The notes under the pieces were generated by a model that was not told where the DNA came from, made no database searches, and was given only the letters and a program-made list of their open reading frames with translations. Positions 26,237-39,480 of a stretch of DNA of 64,000 nt are shown one piece after another. The stretch is taken from the NCBI RefSeq assembly GCF_000189635.1, contig NW_002476433.1:124001-188000 (forward strand), in the 5' to 3' direction. The stretch's first letter is position 1, and each line of letters opens with the position of its first letter. The translations under genes and the position numbers were made by a program. The DNA comes from Tetrahymena thermophila SB210 (Eukaryota; Ciliophora; Oligohymenophorea; Hymenostomatida; Tetrahymenidae).

Positions 26237-26620
26237 TCATAACTTCCCCTTCCTTCCTTGATTTTCTTCAAACAAAATCAGAGCTTTTCGTAAAGATTTT
26301 TGGTTATTTTAGCACTTTGCAAGTAGGGCATGGTGTAAGAGTATCTGGGATTCAAGTAAAGCTTCTTGTAGTTGCTAATTTTTTTATTTTTGAAATAATT
26401 AATATATATTTTTTATTTAGTTACCTAATAATTTAAATCTAATAATAATTGATTTTTTCTTAATTATAAAAATGGAATATCATTTTTTTATAATTAATTA
26501 CTTTTCATAAAACATAAGAAATGCTACACCAGCAAAAACAATGTTCAAAGGTCCAACGAAACGTACTGCCTTTAAAGAAAAATTATAAGCGCACTTTGCC
26601 TATTGAATATACTTATCCAT
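26237..26620 (-). CDS. small single-pass membrane protein, 96 aa, three exons
   Basis: Model join(26502-26620, 26425-26458, 26237-26374), 97 codons. Introns of 43 nt (starting GTAATTAATT) and 50 nt (starting GTAACTAAAT) are typical ciliate introns and restore one frame. The product is MDKYIQQAKCAYNFSLKAVR, a hydrophobic segment FVGPLNIVFAGVAFLMFY (about residues 22-40), then a Gln/Leu-rich amphipathic helix (QLQEALLESQILLHHALLAK) and a basic C-terminus. The organisation resembles small mitochondrial inner-membrane proteins, but no family is recognised. An additional upstream exon near 26730 (MFIWIVLDYYFSQKTG) is possible. Confidence 0.55.
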
Positions 26621-27030
26621 TAGAAATTAATTTTTAGCTATTTTATTTGTTTTTAGAGCTATTGAACTATTCTTAATTATTTTTGAACAGGGATTAATAT
26701 TTATTGCATTAAGATTAATAAATAAATATACTCACACCAGTCTTCTATGAAAAATAATAATCTAATACAATCCAAATAAACATTGCTAAAATCTTTAAAA
26801 TAAAACCATTATTATTTATCTTCCTTCAAAGCATTTGCTAATTGTAATCTAATAAATAAAGATTATTAGAATATAGTTGAATATTCATTTACTTTCTTAG
26901 GTGTTTATCATGTATTAATCTTTAATTTCATTTTCCACAATATCAATGCATAATTGTTTTATATAAAATTTGTACTTTGTTCTATTAAATTAATAAAAAA
27001 GTATTCTATTAAACTTAACTTTTGTTTATT
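26621..27030. other. intergenic spacer
   Basis: A/T-rich DNA between the small membrane protein gene and the tRNA; may contain an extra 5' exon of that gene (about 26730-26800). Nothing else supported. Confidence 0.45.
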
Positions 27031-27038
27031 AAAAAAAA
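27031..27038 (-). terminator. Pol III terminator of tRNA-Val
   Basis: Eight consecutive T residues on the minus strand directly after the tRNA 3' end, the usual RNA polymerase III stop signal. Confidence 0.8.
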
Positions 27039-27111
27039 TGATTCCTCCGAGGTTTGAACTCGGGACCTTCAGTGTGTTAGACTGACGTGATAACCACTAC
27101 ACTAAGGAATC
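27039..27111 (-). tRNA. tRNA-Val (AAC)
   Basis: A 73-nt tRNA without introns. The acceptor stem GATTCCT pairs with AGGAATC, with discriminator A at 27039. The D-arm contains AGTGGTTATC, the anticodon arm is TCAGT-CTAACAC-ACTGA with anticodon AAC, and the T-arm is CCGAG-TTCAAAC-CTCGG. The A and B box promoter sequences are internal, and a run of eight T on the transcribed sense (27031-27038) follows as the Pol III terminator. The sequence closely follows eukaryotic tRNA-Val(AAC). Confidence 0.95.
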
Positions 27112-28485
27112 GTTTTATAGTTGTTATCAAAATTTAAATCTAATTTTATCTTTTTTATGAAAATATTTGATGCATCATTGTAGAAAATATATTATAAATT
27201 ATAATTTAATCAGTATTAAATAACATTCATTACAATAAAAACAATTTCTAAAATATATAGCTATCATTCTCCTATCAATTCAAATTAAATCAATTAATTT
27301 ATCATATAAAAATTTTCAATGCATATGTTTTAAAATGAAATAGTTAGATATTTATCAACAAACATAAATTTTTTATTTGAGATAAAGATTTAGTTACAAC
27401 TTAGCATGAGTAAAAACAGAAAAAAATTAAAAAACTAATAACTTAATAAAGTATTTACTATAAATTCTATACCCCTCCTAATAAATTTAAAATTATAGTT
27501 AATAGAGCAAAACCAAATAGAAAACTTAATTTCTACTTATTTATAAATGCATCAAGAACTTAATTAGGCCAAAACATAATTTAAAAATAAATAATATTAA
27601 TTAAATTATTAAATTTTATATTGAAATTAATATCAGTTTTGTTAAATATTTTTTATTATTAGTAGATCTTAACAATTAATAGATATTAAAAGGTATTAAA
27701 CATTTTTTTTGAGTTCAACGCTATTAAAAACAATTGAAATTTTAAAAAAAGAATAGAATTTTTTCAAGGTTCCTTTTTTTCTATATAAATAAAATAAATA
27801 CTTAATTAATTAATATAAAATACAATATATAATCAAGATGAATTTATCTAGTAATTAAAAACAAAATTAAATAATAAAAGAATTAAAATTTTTTAAATAT
27901 TTCGAACATTTCATAAATTCAATTTTAATTAGGAAATAATTAAAAATATTAATCCTAAAATTAAATATTAAATAAAAAATGTACGGCGATATATAATTCT
28001 TTTCAACAGTAGATGATGTAAATTCAATATTTTAAATTGATAGTTTCCTTTGATAATAATAATTGTTATCTATAAAAAGTTTTTAAAATCTAACCTAGCA
28101 GAGCTTAAGAGCATACATTTAGGCTTATCGTAAATTATTAATTTGATTTTATACTCCTTTTTAAATACCTAAAATTTCATAGATTTTACCACATTGCAAA
28201 ACATTAATACTTTTTAAAATATTATTTAATTTTTAAAAAAACTTATAATCAAATATTTTATTCTAATAAATTAATAAAACTATTTTATAAAAAGCTTGCT
28301 AAATTAATAACATTTATATGATCTACAACAAGGTCTAAAGAAACTTGAAAACATTAATGTACTTTAGATAAAAATAGAGTAAATATAAAAATAAAAATAT
28401 TACAAAAAAATGTTATAACTTAGAAATTATTAATTTATTATTCAACTAAATTATTAAAATGATTAATTAATTACATGTTTTTTTG
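27112..28485. other. AT-rich intergenic spacer
   Basis: About 1.4 kb of A/T-rich sequence with no supported gene. The right end should include the promoter and possibly a first exon of the LRR gene. Confidence 0.55.
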
Positions 28486-30972
28486 ATGGTTAATTTATTT
28501 ATTAATTTTAACTTATTTAGAATAGATGAAAAATAAATTAAAGATCTTAATAGTATTCCTTCAGCTTTGGTCTAATTACAGAATCTTAAAGTTCTTATAA
28601 TAGATCTATCGTTGGTTAATTAATTTTAAATAGTTTAAATAAAACATTTGAATTTTAAATATAGATATTGCTTTTTGGGTGATGATTCAATCTGTTAACT
28701 TGGTTCTATTTTAGCTAAACTACCAAATCTTACTACTCTCAAACTTACTTTAAGGTAAATAATTATATAAAAATTTTAGAAGTAATATTTTATGGATTTT
28801 ATACAAAAAGATAAAACGACCTTTGTTAAAATGGTGCTTTTCGTTTGTTGTTTGCTTTAGCAAACAGCTCAACTATTTCTGACTTGTTCGTAGATTTATA
28901 GTAAAATTATTTTTTAATGCTTATTTCAATTATTTAAAATATATTTATTTACTAATTGACAATCAAAGAAAATATTTCTAATTTATAGAAATGAAAATTA
29001 ATAATTAAAAAATAAATGAAAAATAATAAAGTTATCAATCATAAAGGAAAATATTTATGGATTAAATTAAATTAAAATAATTATCATAAAATTAAAAGAA
29101 ATAATTAAATTCAAGAAAAGTAAGCTTTTATTGCTGCTTCTACAAAATGTCTAAATTTAACTTCATTAGAATATGACTTAAGGTAATCAATTTTTTTCTT
29201 AATTGTAAACTTAAATTAAATATTTCAAAAAATTTTTAAATTATTTTTAATGTTAATCAAAATTATTAAAAATTATTTGAATTTGAGAATAATCAAAGTA
29301 TATTTAAATTAAATTCAACTATCTACAAAAATAAATTATACAAAAAATTAATAAAATAAATTTTTAATTTAATTTTATTATAAAACAACAAGTTATTGTA
29401 TGATTACTGACGAACTTTTTGAGAATTTATATTCTACCTTAAGGTGTTTTCCAAACTTATAAAAACTCATTCTAGGTTTAGAGTAGATTGATAAATAATT
29501 ATTTTAAATATTAGTTCTTTTAATATTACACTATAAAATATAGTAAAAATAATTTCAGCTACAAGGAAATTTAAAGATTAGCTATTAATTTATCAGAATT
29601 CACTAATCTTACAAGTCTTACACTTTATCTTTTGTAAAAACTTTTAAAAATAGCTTTTTATTTGCTAACCTAATCATATAAATAAAAATAAGCAATTTAA
29701 ATACTCATTTATTTCATATTTATTTTATATTAATAACAGATATAACGAATTGAGAGCAGAAGGTGTCTGTGCTTTGGGATAAGCTTTGAAAAAGTGCAAA
29801 AGTTTAAAATACTTATTACTTGAAATTAGGTAATTATATTACTTATTTATTTATTAATTTATTTTAATTAATTAATTTTTATAAATTTAAAAAATTAATA
29901 CTATCATATTTGTTTTATTTTTATAAAATTTAATTTAATTATTTATATATTTATCTATTTTGAAACAAATAAAGTTTCAATGATATTGGCGATTAAGATA
30001 TAACTGACTTAGGCTCTTCTTTATCAAATTTTGAAAATTTAAATCATCTCAAACTTTGCCTCGAGTATAATTAATTTTTATAAAATATTTGCTTAAAATA
30101 AATAAATTTTTAAAAGATCAAATAGCATGAAAGGCGAGAATATGTCTTAAATAGTTTCTATTTTAGTAAACTCTCCTAGAATAACTACTTTAGAGCTATT
30201 TTTAGAGTAAATAAATTCTTTTTATAATTTATAGAAGTATTTTCTAATCGAATATTTAAATACTTTATTTTCTGTAAGTTGAGGTGCAAAAAATATAAAC
30301 AAAATAAAATTTGAGAGCCTTAATTCTCAACTCAATAAAAAATTTTATGAAATTTATAATTATAGTTAAAACTACTTTAATATCTGATATATATAAGTAG
30401 TGTACAGATAAAGCTATGCAAATTATATTACTCATTTCTTTAATATTTTTTATTTTCAAAAATTAATTAAATATTAAAATTATAAGAGTACATTTAATTA
30501 ATAATTTATTAAATTTAAAAAAAACAATTAAGCTAAAAGAACTAGAAAATATTTAAAAAAAACTTATTTGAAATATAAATAAAGTCATTATCTTTATAAA
30601 ATAAAAAAAATATTAATAAAAAAGTAAATTTATATAAATGTTTGTTTATATTTTAAAGTAAAAATTAGATTGGAGATGAAGGTTCATATACAATAGGAAT
30701 AATTTTGAAAAAATCAGAGAATTTACGAGTCTTAACTTTTTATTCTATGTAAACAAAGATATTTTATTTCACTTAAATTTGTTTATTTTGTAAAATGAAT
30801 AGATTAAATATTTTTTAATATTTGATTTTTATTGATTAAAATCTTAATTATTGAATTATTAATTAAATTAAAAGAGAAAATTAGATTTGTCCTTTACAAA
30901 AAAAGCTTTTCAAATAAATGCTTTATAAAATAAAAAGAGTTGTTAAAATAGAAATGTTTGTTTGATTCTTGA
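28486..30972 (+). CDS. leucine-rich-repeat (RNI-like) protein, many short exons
   Basis: A series of exon-like blocks separated by A/T-rich introns, each encoding about one LRR and most ending L.L.LR/LE right before a GTAA/GTAT donor. Visible blocks: 28486-28754 (LVQLQNLKVLIIDL; ILAKLPNLTTLKLTLR), about 29115-29176 (KCLNLTSLEYDLR), 29398-29490 (LRCFPNLQKLILGL), 29560-29637 (LSEFTNLTSLTLYLL), 29740-29828 (ALKKCKSLKYLLLEIR), 29976-30067 (LSNFENLNHLKLCLE), 30127-30207 (ILVNSPRITTLELFLE), 30667-30750 (ILKKSENLRVLTFYS) and a basic C-terminal block near 30890-30970 (LQKKLFKQML...KRVVK). It belongs to the RNI-like LRR families expanded in Tetrahymena. Exact splice sites, the start (an in-frame ATG at 28459 also exists) and the stop (30963-30965 or 30970-30972) are unresolved. 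Protein-protein interaction scaffold is the general expectation. Confidence 0.7.
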
Positions 30973-32170
30973 ATTCTCAGAAAAATTTTTAATCTTGTAA
31001 TTACTATGTGAATCATTATCCTTTTATATGAAATATTTTATGTTTTAATGTGAATATTAGATACCATATTTAAATAAATCACTGTAATAATAAAATAATT
31101 AATATTTGATTTAATAATAAAAAAAATATTTTGTTTAAATTATCATTTTTTAATTACTTAAAAATCAGCCAGAAAAAAGCTTAAGTTAATTTAATATCAT
31201 TGAAATTCTAAAATAAAATTCTCAAAAATATTTGCTTTTAATTTGGAATTAATTATATTTAATTAGTAATTTATATCCTATTTATTTAATTTAATTGAGC
31301 AATTGTGTATTTAGATGTTTAAAATTAAACATTTTAAGTGCATAAAATGTATTAATAATAAAAATTATAAATTAAATAAATAAATATTATAAAAAAACTT
31401 GGTATCTTTAATCTAATAGTGAGTTACAGCAACAAAAAACTTAGAATTTAATTATAAATAAAAAGAAGGATAAGATAAAATGTGAATAGCAATATAAAAT
31501 AATGCAATTTAGAGGGTTAAATATAAATTAATATTTTATAAATAGAGAACAATTACTATTTTTATTTATGATAAATATTATGTGTGATTCTTTATTATTT
31601 AAATTTCAGTTAAGATAAATTGTAATCAAACTCAAATCAATCGTTCTAAGATGAGCTAAGTAATAAATAATATCATTATTTAATATTAAAATTATTAAGC
31701 TGGCTTCTTTACATGTAAAAAGTGTAATTTTAAGGAAAGGTTGTTAAATTTTTTTTTCTTTAGACCTAGACTGAACTAGAGATTTTGCCTGTAAATAGAC
31801 TTTCTTGTTCTTAATAAATTTTTATGTATTTAATATAAATTATTTCATATATAATAACAAACAAATTAAAAATAAGATTATATATTTATAAACATATAAA
31901 CGAATATATTTTTACAAATTGATTTTGAATATAAAGAAATTAAGGTAATTGTTTGTTTGTTTCACTAGCAAGTTAATAAAAAGAGGAAAGAAAAAAAAAA
32001 CACAACAAACAAACAAAATAAATATTATAACAATTAACATTAAAGAATAATAGAAAATAGTTAAATCTTTCAAAGGATAATCAATACAACACAGACATCA
32101 TTTTTTAATCTCAAAAACTAGGATTATCTGATATTCATTAAATTAGAGATTTAATTATCAAAGCTGTAAG
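30973..32170. other. AT-rich intergenic spacer
   Basis: About 1.2 kb without a supported gene. Poly-A and ACAAACAAACAA runs occur near 31970-32020, just upstream of the kinase start, probably in its leader. Confidence 0.6.
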
Positions 32171-35100
32171 ATGAAGAAGCAAAACTTTGAGAATTATAAG
32201 CTAGACCTTGCTAACAACAAGAAATTCAGCAGCATTACAGAGTTTGAATTCATAAAAGATCCTAAAAAAAATAAGACATAATTAGGAGTTGGCAGTTTTG
32301 GTGAGGTTAAGTTAGCAATTCATAAAAAAAGTGGAACTAAATTCGCAATAAAAATTGTAATTTGAAAATACTTTGATTATTATACAGTGAATCTTAGATT
32401 TGGAGGTTAATTTTTCTAGATTTATCTTAAATGAAACCAAAGATCTAGCGAGTTGATCAATCATATCAAGATTACATATATACAATCAATATTATTTTGA
32501 AAGCAATATGAAATATTTTAAAATTTAAATATAATATAGATGAATTTAAAGAACATGAATAGCTTTTAGGAAATATAAGGGATAGAAAGAGAAGTAAGAG
32601 TGCACAGTCTTTTAAAGCACCCAAATATCATTGAATATCATGATAGTTTTTAAGAAAATGAATTTGTTTTTATAGTGCTAGATTATGCAAGCAATGGAAA
32701 TCTATACTCATTGCTTTACAAAAAAAGGAGCTTTAGTGAAAAAGAAGCTTATAAATATTTTTCTTAAACATGTGAAGCAATTAAATACTTGCATTCAATA
32801 AACATCGTACATAGAGATTTGAAGGTAAATTAGATTTCAAAATTATCTCAAGATAGATGGTTTGCTTTTAATATGAATCATACTCAAATCAATTCGTTAT
32901 AATTAAATATTAGCAATCAAGTATATAAAAACATCAATCATAAAGAAAAATAAATTAACTTGCATATTAATTAATTATTTTTAAAAAGATATACAAACAA
33001 TCAAGCGAATTGACAAACATAAATACAAACAAACAAACACTTCTAATTAATTAAAGGCTTTACATTTGAATTTTCAAATTATCAATTTAATCAATAAAAA
33101 CTTGATAAAACTTTGGCAGTTTTTAACTTAGTCCATCTTAGAATTTAAAAATATTCACCGTTTGATAAATAAATGTTCATTAAAATTATTCTATTTTACT
33201 TTTTTAAATTTTAAATTGATTAAATATAAATAAGCAATATATATTAGCTAAAAAGCAAAATATAAATTAATAATCACTGAATATAAATAAATTAATCTCA
33301 TATTTTGAAATATAAAATTATTTTGGCACAATTTTTATTTAATTTTTGATAGATATTCTGAAATAATTCAAAATTTATTCAATTAGTAAGTTGGCAAATT
33401 CTAGATATTATTAATTAGAAGCAAGTTTAAATTTTTCAAAATTTATTTTTTTATATTTTAAATTATAATAACTATTAAAAAGCCTGAAAACATTTTATTA
33501 GATGATGAGTTCAACATTAAAGTTTGCGATTTTGGATGGTGCACTGAAGACATAGAAAACCCAAGAAATACATTTTGTGGAACTTATGAAGTAAATTAAT
33601 TAATTGTTTTATTGAAATTAGAATTAGAATTAAATTGCTTTTTTATGTATTTGATAAAAGTATATGGCTCCAGAAATTGTTTTCAGATAGCCTTATGATT
33701 ATAGAATTGATATTTGGGCTCTTGGAGTACTAATTTATGAGCTATTGCATGGTTGCGCTCCATTTAAAGGAAAAACATTTAAGGAAATTCAAAGAAAAAT
33801 AGAAAAGGGTGATGTTTAGTTTTCAGATTAAATTAGTGATCTATCTAAATAGTTAATATGCAAAGTACTCCAAGCAAATCCTTCTAGAAGAATCTCTATT
33901 GAGGATATTATGTCTCATGCCTGGATGCATAAGATGAGAGTAATTGAAAAAGATGAAAGAAGGTTAATTGATTAAAGTAAATCAACAACGAATTTATCAA
34001 AACCTCAAATCACAGTAAATAACGCTTAAAATACTCCTAAGGTTGAAGAAAATGATCAGCCTAAAACTAAGGAAATGCAGTAAATATAAAAAAAACCAGA
34101 TAACCGCAGTCAAAGCCCTATTAACATAAATCAAAAATCTAGTAACAAAAATTTGTTGAACAATAATGAAACTAAGATAAATGAAAAAGAAAATATTTCT
34201 CAGATTCCCTATAACTCTATTTGCAATGCAGAATTATCTGATAAAAAGAAAAATAATACACCAAATAAAACTACTGCTGCTATACCAAAAAAAGAAAATG
34301 AAAATATGTCAAATTAGAAAAAGCTTTTCTCTAATTAAAAATAGACTGCTCAGAGCATAGAATTCCATAAAACTATCATGACTGAACCTCAATCTGAATT
34401 TTAATTGTATTAAAAGGATGCTTAGTCTGCTTAAAAAATATTTTAGCAAAGCGAATTTAATTAAATGGATAAATAAACTGAATAGTTCCCTCTTTAACAG
34501 TAACAATTAGAACTAAAAAAGACAAGAAATGTAAAAAGCACTACACCTACTCATTTATCTTCTCAGTAGAGTGCTGAGAACATGTTTAAGAATCTCGACT
34601 AAAAGGAAGTTAATCAAATAAATTCTATAGCTAAGAGGTAACAAGAATAAATGAAATTAGCTAATAATTACCTAACATAACAAACACATCAATAATAAAA
34701 CGAAGCATAAGAATTAAAGATGAATGTAAATACAGAAACTGCTTATAGCAAGGAAATAGATGAAAATTCGATAAAAAATTCTTAAAAAACAATCAACACA
34801 TCTCGTTTTATAAATAAGCATGGGAGTATTCATGGTAATAGCCTCCACTAGCCATAATCAAGTATAACTAGCAGCATATAAAGTGGTTAAAATTCTAATT
34901 ATTTTATGCCTTCTAAGGGAATTAACATTTCTTAGATGCTTTAACAAAATAATTTTTTCAACTAAACTGATGAAATTAAATTTTAATTAGAAGCTTAGCA
35001 CAATAGCTAAAGCTGTACTAAAACAGAAGGTAACTAGTATATATAAAACAGGAACAATAATCCAAATACATCTATAACTTAAGAAGAGCCTTGCTTTTCT

Positions 35101-36759
35101 CTTTTCGGCTGTCTTGGACCTTCCCACGTTTCTACAACTCAAAGAAACAGAGATAATAGCTCATCTAACTAGAAGCTTTAAATTAAAAATCTATTCAGCA
35201 ATTAAACTCATTCTCATAATCAATCAACTAACTCAGCTTACTCTACATTTACTAATCAAGCCGAAAATCGTCCAAGAATCAATAGTACTAATATGGTATC
35301 TAATCATAGCTTCTTAAAGCAATAATCTGTAAGCCCTATAAATTATTAATCTTCAGTATCTACATCATAATAATATGGAACTGCTAATTAAAATCAAGCA
35401 GATAAAAATACTTTTTCAACTTAACGCTCATCGAATTCCTTGACAAATAAAGTTACAAACTATTCTTTCTTAAATTAACAACAAAATAATAACGGTAGCT
35501 TTTCAAATAATGCTAAAATTAGTGGTAGCTATCTCTAATAAATGTAGTAATAGCAGTCTAAATAGCCTTTAGGAGATAAAACTAATTTACCAGTCTCAGC
35601 AATTCCTACAAAATAAATTAATTTACAAGATGAAAGGAAAAATATCCAAAAACAATAGTCTGGAATTAACAGCAGTAGTGGAAAATAGGATACTTAGTAA
35701 TCATAATTATCTTCTGCCAGTAAAAATAATAACAGTTATCTCTAAAACCAGTACTTTAATAAAGAGCGTTCTCTAACTTAAGATTGTTAAACCCTTTAAA
35801 ATCAATTTTGCCAAGGTTAAAATAACTAAAATAATCAAAGCTTTTTGTCAAATTAAATTAAGATCAACTAACAAATTTCATCAAATAACAGCAACAGCAT
35901 TTCATATTCTAATAGTAAGTTAGAAAAATCTCAAGGAATGTCTATAAACGACGTTAGTCGTAGTAATAGAACTGGCCAAAGATCACGTACATTGATATTT
36001 GAGGAGATAAATACAGAAAAAACAAAAAGTGTGATTGAATCAATGGAACAAATGCTTTCTTTTGTAAGAAACGCTCTTCCATTTGTTTCTTCTTCATCTT
36101 CATGTTAAAATGAATATAATAATAATCAAATCAATGTAAATTTATCAAATAATTAAAACCCATTTGCCAACTTCTAAGATATTTATAATCAAAACGATAT
36201 TAGCTGCAATGCAAACATTAGCATTCTATAAAACACATCTATTTAAAAAATGAGCTCACAAGATTCTTCTACTACTCCCACAAATGGTAATTAAAGTAAA
36301 TAATCCGCAAGTTCTAAACAAATAATTAACATAAATAATCTTAAATCCTAGCGCATAGAATAATAATCAAATACTAATGATTAATAATTCAGACAACAAC
36401 AGTAAAAAAGTAATAGCAATAATAATACAAACTGCAATTTCAATAATAATATAAATTACAATTAAAATAGAGGTAAATAAAAAATATTTGAAAGCAAACA
36501 TGTCAATAATTCTTCTTCTTTTCACTCAAACCATACCCCTATGTAATCTATTTCCAACTTAAATAATGTTGGTGTTAATAATTACTTCACATAAAAGCCC
36601 TCTCCAATCTAAAGCTAGTAAAATATGCCTTCAAATACACAATTAAGCAAACACTAATCATAAAATTAAAATGATTATCATCCTTCCAATAACAAATTTG
36701 CTCCAAACCAAAATAGCCTCAACAATAACAACAATTAAGCTTGTTTATATTTTTAATGA
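32171..36759 (+). CDS. Aurora/AGC-like Ser/Thr protein kinase with long Q/N/S-rich tail, 1225 aa
   Basis: Exons 32171-32356, 32540-32824, 33483-33590 and 33661-36759, all phase 0, 1226 codons, TGA stop 36757-36759. The kinase domain (about residues 35-285) is complete: glycine loop LGVGSFGEV (38-46), catalytic Lys61 in FAIKI, HRDLKPEN with Asp155 (153-160), DFGW (173-176), FCGTYEYMAPE, and the conserved region around DIWALGVLIYEL and PSRR. The Trp after DFG and the FCGT activation segment point to an Aurora-like enzyme, though it could be an AGC relative. The remaining 940 residues are low-complexity Gln/Asn/Ser with no domain apart from a short ordered-looking patch (RSRTLIFEEINTEKTK, around residue 965). 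The second intron (32825-33482) is unusually long at 658 nt and separates HRDLK from PEN. Confidence 0.92.
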
Positions 36760-37602
36760 ATAACATATATAACAAAATAAATGTATTGCAAATAAGTAAG
36801 TAAGTAAATAAGTAAGTCACTACATATAATTAATGAATTAAAAGCATTTCTATGATTTTATAGATTAAATGTATATACTCATTATGTATTATTTTATTAA
36901 GAAGATTTATTAAAATAAAATTAAACTCAAAAAACAGCATTATTTTAAATTTATTTAAATCTCTCATTTTAATAACACGAGTCAATTTTTTATAAATTAA
37001 ACTCTATTATAGGAAATAAATTATAGTCTACCTTCAATTTGTATTACCCAGAGTATCAAAATATAAATAATTAATATTTAATTTCTATTTGACAATTTCT
37101 TTTTACCTTTTTTATAAGTTTTGTCCACTATAGCAAAACTCATATTATATAAATTTAACAATATATAATTGCTTTTAAAGGACTAAAATTTAATTGTATG
37201 TAATAAACTTTCATAGTAATTCATATATTAGTTAGTAACTATCTCTCAAAATGTAAAATTGAACATAATATTCTTATGAATTTTTTTGAAAAGTTTATTT
37301 CTTTCAAAATTATTCCTTATTATATTTTAGATTATTTATTATCATGTCCTTTATAGATTTTAGTGAGTTAAATAATTAAAATATTTCTATAAAACGAGCT
37401 TATATAAAATTAATAAATTATATGTATCCTTGAGGTAGTTTAAAAAGTTTTATTAAAAATTTTTAATATAAAATAATTATAAATATAAATTTATTACAAA
37501 AATGTTTATTATTTATTTATTTACTTATTACTAATATTATAATTTTATACATACATTAATTTTTTAGCCAAATGATAAATAAGCATTTTACATTATTCTT
37601 TA
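36760..37602. other. convergent intergenic spacer
   Basis: A/T-rich DNA with a short (TAAG)n run near 36793-36815, between the 3' ends of the kinase and acyltransferase genes. No other feature seen. Confidence 0.6.
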
Positions 37603-38811
37603 TCAAAATCTGAAGCAAATATTTGTCTTGTGAAGAAAAAAAGATATTAGAAGGAAAAAAAGATAAAATAGTATGTTATAGAAAAGTCCATTCATTGAAT
37701 CACTAGAAAAGAAGCCTATTTTGTCAACTATTTTTAAGGTTAGGTTATACTTAAGAAAAAGACATTCTATTAAGCACCTGACCCCAAATAGAAACAAACC
37801 ATTTTTACCAAACCAAATAAAAGGATAAGAAATTTTTGTAAAAATAGGATATTTTTTATGAGATAAATCAACAGTAGTGAATAAAATGAGCAAAACTATT
37901 CCTGATAATCCACAGCAAAACATAGTAAAATTTTATGAGTAAACTGGAGGTATAAAAGCCCATTGTATATAGGTTATAAGGCCTATAAAACCTAATATTA
38001 AGCTAAATATCATCCATTAAATGAGCACTCTTTTGACATTTTTATATCCAAATGCCTTGAGAACACTTCCATAACTGTAACCTACATATACAATTAATAT
38101 TATATTCAGAATGGAAAATAATCCATCTTCATCATACGTTGTATACTACATATGATTAGAGCTTAATAAGCTTTAATCTAGATAACTTAATCCGTTGCAC
38201 TAGGGTAACTTAACGTTAACGTGAGGACAATCTATAGTTTTACCTTTAACTGTTGTAGTAATACCAAGAGAGGCAAGAGAAAAGATTATTACTATAAAAT
38301 ACTAAACTTTTTTGTCTGCATATAGATGCAAGATCAACATAAAAAAATTTATTATTATCACTCTCTAAAAAAATCCCATCATCCTATATTGGCTGTAGTC
38401 AAATCCGCAAATGATTGAGTTTATGAAGAATCCAAAAAAAAGTAAGGAAAAAAACTTGATGAGGAGACTTCCCCATAGTGTTAGTGTTCTTTTATGTTTT
38501 TAATTGATGGACATTTATATGTTAAATCCAATCCAAAACATGTAAAGAGGTTCTAAATAATCAGCAAGGTGCCAACATCCACTAAAACTAGATCTAGTAA
38601 AAGTTTCTGGTAGCTAAATATTATGATTTTGAATATTTCCTAGATAATCTCCAGTAAACTGTAAACAAATCATCATTAAAGAAATTAATAAACCATGATA
38701 CATCTAAATACAATTCAATTTATTCTCTTCTCTAACATGCTTAAAAAATGGTTCTTCAATATTATCTTAACCTTGCTCTGTATTAGTATTATTATTAAAA
38801 ATTGAAAACAT
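37603..38811 (-). CDS. HGSNAT-like membrane acyltransferase, 402 aa
   Basis: Single exon of 403 codons, TGA stop 37603-37605. A polytopic membrane protein with about ten hydrophobic segments. It matches the heparan-alpha-glucosaminide N-acetyltransferase / DUF5009 family in order: an N-terminal MYHGLLISLMMICLQFTGD segment, CWHLADYLEPLYMFWIGF (family: WNGLTVADLVFPWFVFIMG), RMMGFFQRV, a luminal loop CPHVNVKLPQCNGLSYLDQ, YDEDGLFSILNIILIVYVGY (family: DPEGLLGTLPSI..GLQ.G) and the late PPVYSQNFTMFCCGLSG. The family transfers acetyl groups across the lysosomal membrane. The loop His in CWHLAD sits near the position of the catalytic His of the human enzyme, but the usual DxxRG motif is replaced by MYHG, so activity is uncertain. 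Confidence 0.8.
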
Positions 38812-39480
38812 CTTTTTGAAAATATTTTAAAGATTTTTTCTAAAAAATCAGCTTTAATTTAGCTTTATTTCTCTCAAAAAGATTTGCTAAAATAATTTCT
38901 ATTTATTGATTAATTTATGTAAATATATATGCCTTTTAATTTTATGTTGCTAATTATAAGCTATTTGTCTTTTAGGATTTGTGTTTCTACTACTTTTAAT
39001 CAATTCTTTTTTATTTTTTAATACAGAAATAAATAATGAATGCACCTAAATAAGTAATTAATTGTAAACTCCATTAAATTAATTGACATTTTATTGTATA
39101 TACTTCATTATAGTGAATTAAATGGTATTTAAATTAGATGAGATTGTTAAAAATGATGCTTTTTCTACATACTATTTAATTTGAGTAACTAATCGGTCAT
39201 TCATCACTGATCGAATTACTTAAATTTTTCGAAATTTCTAAAAATAAGTATTTAAATTTTTATTAATTAGTTCTATTTGTTTGTAATACTCTATTAGTAT
39301 TTTATTTTATTAATATAGATTTTTTTATTTAATAAATAAAAGAAATCTCATTTTGTGAAATGCCAAAATTCTTGTTTGATTATAAATTAAAAAGCTAAGT
39401 GATACTATTTATAGTTTTTAATAAAAATTTTTAGTATTTAGAAACAAATGAAGACTGAAAAATAAACTTAAAGTTGTATA
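38812..39480. other. AT-rich intergenic spacer
   Basis: Promoter side of the acyltransferase gene; no other feature apart from the TA-flanked inverted-repeat element that follows at 39481. Confidence 0.55.

Noticed and set aside
26164..26436. Plus-strand hydrophobic frame of 90 codons
   Set aside because: Antisense to the spliced minus-strand exons of the small membrane protein.
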